The notes under the pieces were generated by a model, which searched no databases, was not told the origin of the DNA, and saw only the letters and a program-made list of their open reading frames with translations. Of a stretch of 64,000 nucleotides of DNA, positions 9,313 to 21,300 are shown in pieces. A program made the translations under genes and the position numbers. Numbering within the stretch: the stretch's first letter is position 1; the number at the start of each line of letters is the position of its first letter. Source of the DNA: Streptomyces anulatus (GTDB lineage: Bacteria > Actinomycetota > Actinomycetes > Streptomycetales > Streptomycetaceae); contig NZ_BMVK01000023.1 of NCBI RefSeq assembly GCF_014650675.1, forward strand, positions 46,204 through 110,203. The letters run 5' to 3'.

Positions 9313-12300
9313 AAGAGCAGATGTCGAGACGGCGCATCCTCGAACTGGTCCGGAGCGGTGAGCTTCCGGCGGCCGAGGCAGCCGCCCTCATCGCCGTTGG
9401 CGCCGCGCCCCGGGAGGACGCCGGCCACGGGACGCTTCCCACGGTGCGGTGCTTCGCCCCGGGATGGGAGCAGGGCGACCGATCCGCCGTGTCCGTGGCC
9501 GGGACCAGAGCCGGGACCGTGTTCGTCCTCGACCGGACCGGCGGCGGGCTTCCCACCTTCGTCCCGCCCACGGGCGCCGTCCTCGTCCACGCGACGCACG
9601 ACGCCGGCCTCCACCGCGAGGACGACTCCACCTACCGGGTCGGAGCGCGGGACGAATCGGCATGGGCACGCCTGTGGCGGGAGACCGGCCTGAACGGCCC
9701 CGCCCCGGAACGGATCGTGATCATCACAGCATCCGGTCCCGAGCGCTGTCTGGACGCGGTGTACCCCGCACTCGCGACACTCGTCCGCGAGCGGGTCCAT
9801 GACCGTCTCGCCGTGGCCTGCGTCGCCGTGGGCGACGACCGGGACCTCTCCGCCGACGCGCTCGGCGGCTTCTGCGGTATCGCCGCCCAGGAGGACCGCC
9901 GGCTGCGCATGGTCTCCCTGTCGGTCGACCCGTCGGCGGACCTCGCGACCCTGGCCCTGGGAGAGCTGGCACGCACGGACCAGCCCCTCTCGCAGGTGCG
10001 GTACGACGGCGGGGGACGCTGGGTCCGGGTGATGCCGTCGGTGGAGCTCGCCTGGGACAAGGAGGCAGAACTGGCCGACGAGGGCGTCTACCTCGTCACG
10101 GGGGGCGCGGGCGGAATCGGACTGGCTCTCGCGGAGCTGCTGGCGAGCCGCTTCCGGGCGCGTTGCGTCCTCATGGGCCGCACGGGGGAAGCGGACATCC
10201 CGCCTGCCGCTCTCGCACGCATCCAGCGGGTCGGTGGCCGGGCACGGTACGTCAGCGGGGACGTGACCAGGCTGGACGACGTCCGGGCCGCGGTCGCGGT
10301 GGCCCGCGAGGAGTTCGGCCCGCTCACCGGAGTGCTGCATCTCGCCGGCGTCAACGCCGACTCCTACATCGCCAACAAGGCGCCCTCGGCGCACCACGGC
10401 GTCCTGGACCCCAAGGTGATGGGGGCGCGAAACCTCGACGAGGCGACCCGCGACGAACCTCTCACGTCCTTCGTGCTCTTCTCCTCCATGGCCGCCTACC
10501 TCGGCCATCCCGGGCAGAGCGACTACGCCGCGGCCGGACGGGCGCTCGGCGGCTTCGCCGCGCGCCGGGCCGCCCAGGTCGCCGGGGGCCACCGGTCCGG
10601 CACCACGGTCGCCATCGGCTGGCCGCTGTGGGACGGCGGCGGGATGCGGCTGAGCGCGAGCGACGAACTGGCCGTCGCGACGCTGCAGGGCATGACCGCG
10701 ATGCCCGCCGAGACCGGTCTCGCGGTCATGTCCGCCGCGCTGCGGGCCGACCGCCCGGAGACCGTCGTGGTGTACGGGGACGGCCGGCGCATCGACCGCT
10801 TCGTGGCGGACCGCCTCGCCTCCGGCCGCACCTCCGGGGCCGTCGCGCCGTCCGTCACCCCCGCGGCCGTGAGGTCCGAGGACGACGACCTTGTCCGGGC
10901 GGCGAGCGCGCACCTCGTCGAAGTCGTGTCAGGTCTCGCCCGGATGCGTCCGGGACAACTCGCTCCCGACCAGGAGTTCTCGGCGCTCGGCATCGACTCG
11001 GTCATGATCAAGCGTCTCTCCGTGTCGCTGGAGGACTTCCTGGGATGCCCGATGCCGGTGACGCTCCTGTTCGAGCACCGCACCGTGAACGAGCTGGCCC
11101 GACACCTCGCCACGGCCTTCGAGGAGCCGCTGCGTTCAGCGCTCCACCGCCCGGACCCGCTCACGACCGGCTCGTCGACGGCCTTCGCACCGGATGCCGC
11201 GCCCGCGCCCCCTGCCCCGGAAGGCGCGAGCGCCGACGAGGCCGTCGCCATCGTCGGACTGGCCGGCCGCTACCCCGGAGCCGACGACGTCGGCGACCTG
11301 TGGGAACTGCTCAGCGGCGGCCGTGACAGCACGGGCGAGATCCCCGCGGACCGCTGGGACAAGGACCTGTGGCACGACACCGGGGACCGCAGGCCCGGCT
11401 CCAGCTACGGACGTTGGGGCGGCTTCCTCTCCGGCGTCACCCGCTTCGACTCCCTGTTCTTCTCCATAGCGCCGCGTGAGGCCCGGCGGATGGACCCGGC
11501 CGAACGGCTGTTCCTCGAAGTCGCCTGGTCCGCCCTGGAGGACGCCGGATACACACGGGCCCGGCTGCACCGTGCCACCCGGACCGAGGAGGGCCACGCC
11601 CTGGGCGTGTTCGTCGGCACCACGGGACTGGCCTACGGACTGGTCGGCGCCGAGGAATGGGGCAAGGGCAACCCCGTCTCGGCCCACTCCATGGAGTTCT
11701 CGCTCGCCAACCGGCTGTCCTACTTCCTCGACGCCCACGGACCCAGCATGTCCGTCGACACGGCGTGCTCGGCCTCCCTGACGGCCCTGCACCTGGCCTG
11801 CGAGAGCCTGCGGCGCGGCGAATCCCGGATGGCCGTCGCCGGGGGCGCCTACCTCAACCTGCACCCCCTCAAGTACGCGATGCTCTCGGAGCAGCGGATG
11901 ATGTCGCCCGACGGCGTGTGCCGCCCGTTCGGCGAGGGCGGCAACGGCTTCGTCCCGGGCGAGGGCGTCGGCGCGGTCGTGCTCAAGCCCCTGTCCGCCG
12001 CGCTCGCCGACGGCGACCACGTCCACGCGGTCATCCGCTCCACCTCGATCAGCCACGGCGGACGGACCAACGGCTACACCGTGCCCTCTCCGAAGGGGCA
12101 CGCCGCCGTGATCCGGTCGGCACTGCGCAGGGCCGGGGTTGACCCCCGCACGATCGGCTACGTCGAGGCGCACGGCACCGGGACCGAACTGGGCGACCCC
12201 ATCGAGATCGACGGCCTGGAGCGCGCCTTCCGGGAGTACACACCCGACCGCGGGTTCTGCTCCATTGGCTCGGTCAAGGGGAACATCGGCCACGCCGAAG

Positions 12301-15300
12301 CGGCCGCCGGCATCGCCGGTCTGACCAAAGTACTGCTCCAGCTCCGGCACCGGAAGCTCGCCCCCACTCTGCACAGCGACCCGCCCAATCCGCGGATCGA
12401 CTTCGCCGCGACACCCTTCCGGCTCCAGCGATCCCTGGAGCCCTGGCACGCGACGCGGGGCGGCACTCCCCGGCGGGCGGCGGTCAGCTCCTTCGGGGCC
12501 GGCGGTGCGAACGCACACCTGATCGTCGAGGAGTTCGGGGACCGCGAGGGGTCCCTTCCCGGCGCTGGGGAGGAGGGCAAGGAACATCTGATCCTGCTCT
12601 CGGCCCGGACCCCGGACCGGCTGACGGCCATGGCCGAACGCCTGGCGAGGGCGCTCACCCGGCCCGACGCTCCCCGGCCGCTTCGCGACATCGCGCACAC
12701 GCTGCGCGTCGGCCGCGAGCCGTTCGCGTACCGCCGGGCGCTGGTGGTCGCCTCGGTCGACGAACTCGTCGAGCGTCTTCGGCAGCCGCACGAGCCGTAC
12801 GAGCCGCAGCACATCGCCACGGCACCGGGGGACGGACCGGCCGGCACCTCACGCCGAAGCACAGACGAACTGCTCCGCGCCCTGCGTTGGCGCGAGTTGG
12901 GCGACCTCTGGGCCCGTGGCGCCGACATCGACTGGACCGCGGCACCGGGGACGTCCCCGCGGCCGAGCATCGTCCCGCTCCCCGGATACCCCTTCGCCGG
13001 GCCGTCCCACTGGCCGTCGGTCCGCCCGGCGGTCCGGCCGGGGTCGGTCTCCGACGAGGCCGTCGGCGCCCGTGGGGGAGCACCGCTCGTGGAGGTCGGG
13101 AACAGCGACGGAGCAGCCGAGTTCGCACTCGACCTGCCTCCCACCGATCCGGTGATCGCGGACCATGTGGTCGACGGCCGACCGGTCCTGGCCGGCGTGG
13201 CCCATCTGGAACTCGTCCGGGCCGCCGCGGCCCGGCTGACCGGCCACGGCGTCGCCGCGCTGACCGACGTACGCTGGCGTGCCCCTCTCGATCTGGACAC
13301 GGGTGCGCCGACGGTCCTGCTGACCGCCGAAGGCGACACCGTCCGCGGACAGGTCATCACGCGCGGCCCGGACGGCACCACCGTCCACGCGACCATGACC
13401 GCGTCGACAGTACCGGGGGAGCCGGCCGGACGCGCTGACCCGGCGGCGCTCCGCTCCCGCTGTACGCGGGAGGAGTCCGCGAACTCCTTCTACGGACGCG
13501 CGGCGGAACAAGGGCTCGCGTTCGGGCCCGCCTACCGTCTCGTCCGCCGGATGTACCGCGGGGACGGAGAAGCCTTTGCCGAACTGTCCGCCACCCCGGG
13601 AGGGGGCAGCGACTGGTGGCTGGAGCCCGGCGCGACCGACGCGGCCCTGCACACGCTCCACGGGGCGGTGCCCTTCTGGGACGAACCGGCGACCCTTCCG
13701 GTCTCCGTGGCACGGGTGGACCTCGTGGCTCCCTCGGGGCAGGCCCGCTACGCCCACGCGCGGCTGGTGGAGGCCGATCCGGCACGCGGCACGGTGCGCT
13801 GCGACGTGGACCTGTACGACGAGGACGGCCGACCGCTCGTACGCTTCGCCGGCCTGACGGCTGTCCGACCGGCCCGGACCGGTTCCCTGCCCGCCTACCG
13901 GCCGGTGTGGCGGCTGACCGGGCCCGTATGGGAAACGCCCGGCGACCGCTCCGGGACGACCCTCGTGTTCACCACGGAACGGGACCACGGCCTCGGCGCC
14001 GCGATCGTCCGCCGAGCCGGAGCAGACGCCCGGCTGGTCGACATCACCGCCCTCGCCTCCGCGGAGGCGTTCGGCCGGATTCTTCGCGAGCTGCCCACGC
14101 TCGGGCACGTCTACTTCCTGGGCGGTGTGGAGCGGCGGCGCTACTCGCCGACCGACCTGGACCACCTGGAACTCTCCCAGCGCCACGGCTGCCTGGCGCT
14201 CTTCCACCTCGCTCGGAGCATCGCCGAACTCCGCCCCCAGGGCACCCGTCTGACCGTCGTCACCAACGACAGCCAGCAGACCGACGACGCACTTCCGACC
14301 GCCAATCCGTTCGCTGCCTCCCTGCACGGCCTGACCCGGACCCTCGCCCGCGAGATGCCGTTCCTGACGGTGGTCGGCGTCGACGTGGCGGGGGCGGAAC
14401 TCGCCCACTGCTCCGCGGCGGACACCTGGGACACCTTGCTCGCGCGGATCGACGCCGAGCCGGGTGGGCTCCCCCACGAGGAAGTGGTCCTGCGGGACGG
14501 GGCCCGCCTGACGAAGCGGCTGATGCCGGTCCGGATGCCCGAAGGGGAGAGGACCCGTTCACCGTTCCGGGCGGGCGGCCGGTATCTCGTCGTCGGGGGT
14601 GCGGGTGGTCTCGGAGCGGCGATCAGCGAGCGGCTGGCCCGGGATTTCGGGGCCCGACTGCTGATCGTGGGCAGGCGCCCCGAAGCCGACCTGCCCGAGG
14701 GGCTGCTGGCCGGGCTGCGCCTGGCGGGCGCCGCGTCGGTCGACTACGCGGCGGCGGACGTGACCGATCCGTCGGCGATGAGGAACGTCGTGAGCCGGAT
14801 GCGGGAACGGTTCGGCGGCGTGGACGGAGTGATTCACTCCGCCTTCGTCCTGTCGGACCGGACGATCGCCCGTGCCGACGACGTCTCCTTCACCGACGCT
14901 CTCGGCCCCAAGGTGCGGGGGACCGTCGCCCTGTGCGACGCCCTGGCGGCGGAACCCCTCGACTTCCTCGCCTTCTTCTCCTCGGCCATCGCCCACACCG
15001 GCAACCCGGGCCAGTCCAACTACGCCGCCGGCTCCACGTTCCAGGACGCCTACGGGCTGCACCTGGCGAACGCGCTGCACTGGCCGGTGACCGTTCTCGA
15101 CTGGGGCTTCTGGGGGGACCAGGGGGCCGTCGCGACCGATGAGCACCGCAGCCGCCTCGCGGAGTGGGGCGTACAGCCCATCTCGTCCGACGAAGGCTGG
15201 CGCTACCTCCGGCAGGCACTGACCGCGGACACCTCCCACGTGGTGCCGTTCAAGGTCTCCGACGCCCTGGCGGAGGTGACGCCCGTCGCCACGAGCGAGC

Positions 15301-18300
15301 ACCACACCCTGGAACCGTCGGCCACGCCCGCCACGCTCGGCCCGGTCCTCGCCGCGACCCGTGCGGCGGTGCGCGCAGCGGGGGAGCCGTTCGCTCCGGA
15401 CTACCTGGACACCGTGGACGAGTACGTACGACAGCTCGTCCGGGAAAAGCTCACCGCCATGGGGCTGCCGGATCCGGCCGGGGACAGCCCGTCCTCGGAC
15501 GGCCTCAGGTCCGCCCTCGGAGTCGTACCCGCGCAGCACCGCCTCTTCGACGCGCTCCGCGCCGCACTGGACAGCGCTCATCCTTTCCAACGTCCCCAGG
15601 GGAAGCCCGACGACAGCCACCGGCGGGAAGCCCTCCTGCGGCGGTTCCCCCACCTCGGCCCGACCCTGGACCTGATGGAGGAGTGCGTCGCCGCGCTCCC
15701 CGAGATCCTCACGGGTGCCCGGCGCGGCCTCGACGTGCTCTTTCCCGGAGGCGACGACCGCCGTCTGGCCGCCCTCTACCACGACGATCCCCGTACCCGG
15801 CACTTCAACGCTCTGTGCGCGGCGGCGGTCGCGGAGGCGGTCCGTACCCGGTCGGCTCTTCTGGGCACGGCCACCGCAACGGCTCCGCTGCGCGTCCTGG
15901 AGATCGGGGCGGGCACCGGCGGCACCACCCGGCAGGTGCTGGACGTCCTCGACCGGTTCGCCGACCGGGTCCGCTACGACATCACCGACATCGCGCCGAG
16001 CCTGCTGCTCGGAGCGGAGCGGAGGTTCGGCGCCGGCCGCCCTTACGCCGTGTTCCGCCCGCTCGACATCGCCGCGAACCCGGCCGGACAGGGTTTTGCC
16101 GAGGACCGCTACGACCTCGTCGTCGCCACGAACGTCCTGCACGCGGTCCCTGACGTGCGCGCGGCCCTGGGGCATGTGGCCCGTCTGATGAGGCCGGGTG
16201 CGCTGCTCGTGGTGAACGAGGCGACCCGCGTACTCGACAGCGTCACCCCGGTCTTCGGCCTCACGGACGGCTGGTGGCATGCCCGGGACGAGGAACTGCG
16301 GCTGCCGCACTCGCCCCTGCTCGCCCCCGGCGCCTGGCGCGGCCTGATGACCGAGGCGGGAATGAGAGGCGTCCGGCATTTCGGCGTCGAGGGCTGGACG
16401 CCGGAGCAGTGCGGTCAGCGGCTCTTCATCGCCGAGCGCGGCCCGTGGGTCCCGGACCCCTCCGTCTCCCCGCGCGCGGAGCGGGCGACGACACCCCCTC
16501 CGACGGTCACCGACAGCGAGACCCCTGCGCATTCGCCCGGGAGCGACGACCTCCTCGAACGGACCGTCGCCCTGCTCACGGAGACATACACCGGACTGCT
16601 GCGCATGGAGAAGGGCGAACTGGAGGCCGGAACACCTCTGATCGCCTATGGGACGGACTCGCTGACCACCATGGAGGCACGCGAGATCCTGGAGCGCCGC
16701 CTCGGGCCGCTGCCCCGGGAAGTCCTCACCACGGGGGAGTCCGTGACGGACATCGCCCGATGGCTCATCGACGCCTGCGGGCCACGGCTGGCGGCAGCTG
16801 TGGCCGGTGGATCCCCCGATCCCGTGGACGACGTCGCGGCTACCCCGGAATCACCCGCTGCCGACGGGCACGACGGAGGCGCGACGCCGGCTCACCGCGA
16901 TCCGGCCCCTCGCGCGCGGAATTCCGCCGTCTCCGCCCGCACCCCCCGCCACGAGGCCGTGGAGCCCGTCGCCATCGTCGGTCTGGCGGGACGCTACCCC
17001 GGAGCCCGCGATCCCGAGACCCTCTGGAGCTTGCTGCTGCACGGTGACGACGCCATCGGGGAGATCCCCGGGACACGGTGGCCGCTGGCCGACCACGACG
17101 ACCCCACGGGCAGGGCAGCGGGACGCTCCTACCACCGCTGGGGAGCGTTCCTGGAGGACATCGACCGGTTCGACCCGCTGCTCTTCCGGATCTCGCCGCG
17201 GGAGGCGGAGCGGATGGACCCGGCGGAACGCCTGTTCCTGCAGACCGCGTGGGAGGCGCTGGAGGACGCCGGATGGCCGCCCTCGCGGCTGCGATCGCGG
17301 GCCGGAGAGACCGGACGCGCCCGGGTCGGCGTCTTCGTCGGGATGATGCATCACGGGCAGTACCAGCTCCTCGCCACCGAGGAATGGGGGCGGGGCAACC
17401 GGCTCCAGGCGCCTGCGTCGTCCTGGTCCCTCGCCAACCGCGTCTCCCACACCTTCGGATTCGCCGGTCCCAGCATGACCGTCGACACCGCCTGCTCCTC
17501 CTCCCTGACCGCCCTGCACCTGGCGTCGGCGAGCGTACGGGCGGGGGAGTGCACCACCGCGCTGGTGGGCGGAGTCAACCTCATCCTGCATCCGAGCCAC
17601 CATCTCGACCTCGCGACGGCCGGAATGCTCTCCCGCGACGGCCGGAGTCGGGTCTTCGACAGCGAGGCCGACGGCATGGTCACCGGCGAAGGCGTCGGAG
17701 CGGTCGTCGTGAAGAGACTGTCGGACGCCGTCAGGGACGGCGACCGCATAGACGCCTGCGTCCTCGGTTCGGCCGCCAACTCCGACGGGACGGCGGACCG
17801 CTACGGGGTGCCCAGCGCCGACGCACAGGTCGAGCTGATCGAGGACGCGCTGCGTGCGGCGGGAATCGACGCCGCCTCCGTGCAGTACGTGGAGGCCCAG
17901 GCCACCGGATCACCCGTGGGCGATCCGGTCGAGCTGGAAGCGCTGCGCCGCACGTACCTGACCGCCGGCGGTCGGACGTCCCTGGCCGTGGGCTCCCTCA
18001 AGCCCAACATCGGCCATCTGGAAGCGGCATCGGGAATGGCGCAGCTGACGAAGGCTCTGATGCAGCTCCGCCACGGAGTCCTGGCTCCCACCCTCGGAGC
18101 GGACGGGCCGCTCACCGCGGACGGATTCCAGGTGCCCCGGGAACCCACGCCCTGGCCGACCCGGCCGGCCGGCGCCCCACGCCGGGCCGCCGTCAGCAGC
18201 TTCGGGGCGGGAGGTGCCAACGCCCACGTCATCCTGGAGGAGGCGCCTCCCCGCCGACTGCCGGAACCCGACCCCGCCGGGCCGGTCGGCGAGGTGCTGT

Positions 18301-21300
18301 TCCTGTCGGCGCGCACCGCCGGACAACTCCGCGCGCACGCGATCCGCATCGGTGACCATCTGCGGGAAACCGGCGCCGAACTGAGACTCGCCGATGTCGC
18401 CCACACCCTGCGCCTCGGGCGGGAACCCCTGCCCGCTCGCCTGGCCGCACCCGTGCGCAGCCTGGCCGACGCGGTGGACGTGCTCGACGCGTACGCGAAC
18501 GGACGGTCGTCGCCGCATCTGCTGACGAACGCGCGGGCGGGCGGCTCCGCCGACACGGCCGGGAGTCCCGCAGCGGGCGCGTGGCCCGCGGGCGGATACC
18601 CGGCTGCGCGCGCGTGGGTGGACGGCCTCGCCGGCGTAGCCCACCCGAACGAGGACGGCGGTCGCGGCCGGATCGTCTCGTTGCCTTCCTATCCCTTCGC
18701 GGGCAACCGGTACTGGCTGGATCTGCCGGACCGGAGCCCCGCCGTCGACGACGGGCCCGCGTTCCCGTCCGAGGAGCTTCCCGTGACCCAGTACCCGTCG
18801 ACCCCCGACACCGAGGAATCCACCAGGGCGGCCGACCGGCCGGGCCCGGACGCCGCTCAGGAGACCCTGGTCGGGCTGATCTGCGAACTCCTGGGCGTCT
18901 CACGCTCCGACATCGACCTGGCCGACCACCTCAGCGACTTCGGCTTCGACTCGGTGACCATGGTGAGACTGGCCGACCGGCTGGGTGCCGAGTTCGACCT
19001 CGACGTCAGCCCCGCGATCCTCTACGGGTGCCGTGACGTCGCCGCGGTGGTGGATCTCCTGACCGCCCCGCGCGCCGGGGCAGCCGGCCGGCGGGAGCCC
19101 GGCGGTCCGCCGGCCGGGAGCCCCGATTTGGCGAGCGGCCCCACGGAGCCGCCGGTACGGGAGGCGCCGAGCCGGGCCGAGGCCGCTGACGACCCCCACC
19201 CGTGGGTGAACGAACCCGTGGCCGTCGTCGGCATGGCGGGCGCCTTCCCGGGCTCACCGGATCTGGACAGCTTCTGGAACCATCTGGCGGCAGGCCGCGA
19301 CCTCGTCGGTGACGCACCGTCCGACCGCTTCCCCGGAATCGACGCGGCCCGGCGCCCCCAGGACGGATTCCTCGACGGCGTCGACCGTTTCGACGCCGAG
19401 TTCTTCCAGATATCGCCACGCGAGGCCCGGGTCATGGACCCCCAGCACCGCCTGTTCCTGCAGACGGTGTGGGCCGCGATCGAGGAGGCGGGACACGACC
19501 CGGCGGACCTCGCGGGCACCCGGTGCGGGCTTTACGTCGGTGTGGCCTCCTCCGAGTACGGAGAACTGGCCCGCGAACGCGGCGCGAGCGTGGACGGCCA
19601 GCTCATCACCGGCAACGACCACAGCGTGCTGGCCAACCGGATCTCGTTCCTGCTCGACCTGCGCGGTCCCAGCGAGCCCGTCGACACCGCCTGCTCCAGC
19701 TCCCTGGTCGCGATCCACCGGGCCGTCAGCGCCATCCGGAGCGGCGAGTGCGACCTCGCGATCGCCGGTGGAGTCAACATCATCCTGTCCATTACCGGAT
19801 TCGACGCCTTCACCACGTCGGGCATGCTCGCCGCCGACGGCCGCTGCAAGGCCTTCGACCACCGGGCGGACGGATACGTACGGGGCGAGGGAGTCGGGGC
19901 CGTTCTCCTCAAGCCGCTCAGCCGCGCACGGGCCGACGGGGACCACATCCACGGCCTCATCACCGGGAGCGCCACCAACCACGGAGGACGCGCCGCCTCG
20001 CTGACCGCCCCGAACCCCGCTGCCCAGGCAGCGGTGATCACCCGTGCCCAGGAGGACGCCGGGGTCGGCCCGGAGCAGATCAGCTACGTTGAGGCGCACG
20101 GTACGGGGACGGCGCTGGGCGATCCGATCGAGGTCACCGGACTCCGGACCGCGTTCGAGCGCGAGGGAGCTCCGGAGGGCGCTGGTCTCCAGCACTGCGG
20201 GCTCGGCACGGTCAAGACCAACGTGGGGCATCTGGAGACCGCCGCCGGCATCGCGGGACTCATCAAAGTGCTGCTCGCCCTCCGGCACGGCGTACTTCCG
20301 CCGACGCTCCACGTGGAGCGGGTCAACCCCGGTGTGCGGCTGTCCGGTTCCTCCTTCCACCTCGTCACTTCCGTACGGCCGTGGCAGCGGCCGATCGACC
20401 GGGCCACCGGCTCGCCGGCGCCCCGGCGAGCCGGTGTCAGCTCTTTCGGATTCGGCGGGATGAACGCGCACATCGTCGTCGAGGAGCCTCCCGCGACCGA
20501 GCCGGACACCACCCCGGACACAGCTGCGCCGCACCTCTTCGTACTCAGCGCGCGCACCCCCGAACGGCTCGATGCCCACGCTCGGGGGCTGATGGCACAT
20601 CTGGACCGCCTTGTCACGAGCGGCGGACCGCACAGGCCGACCGCCGCCGAGATCGCGTACACCCTGCAGGTCGGGCGTCGCCCCTTCGCCGCCCGCCTCG
20701 CGGTGACGGCCACCTCACTCGACGAGCTGGCGGACGTGCTGCGGAACCACGTGGCGGGAACTCCCGACCAGAGGCTGCACGCCTCCACCCCGGCCGGGGC
20801 GGAGTCCGGCCCTGGGTGGGACGCCGACGACATCGCCGCCGCACTCGACCGAGCCCGCCGGGGCGACGCGCGGAGGCTTGCCGCCCTGTGGGCGGGCGGT
20901 GCCGCCGTCGACTGGCGTGCACTGCATCCGGCCGGGGGGCGCGGGCGGGTGACCCTGCCGGCCTATCCGTTCGCGCCCACCAGCCACTGGCTGCCCGCGC
21001 CCTCACCGGGCCCCCGGCAGCCCAGCTCCACGCCTGCCGCCTCGGCGGATGGATACCGGGACGTCCCGGTACCCTCCGCGGCCCGCACACCCGTCGCCGT
21101 AGCCCCGCTCCTTTCGCCGCCGTCGGCGGCCCCGGACTCGTCCGGCAGGCCCGCTCCGCTGTGGGCGTACGTCCGCGAGGCCATCGCCGACGGCATCGGG
21201 ATACGCCCCACCGACGTGGACCCGGCACGGGAGTTCGCCTCGTACGGTGTCGATTCGATCGGCGCCATGCGCATCATGCAGACCATCCAGGCGCGCTACG

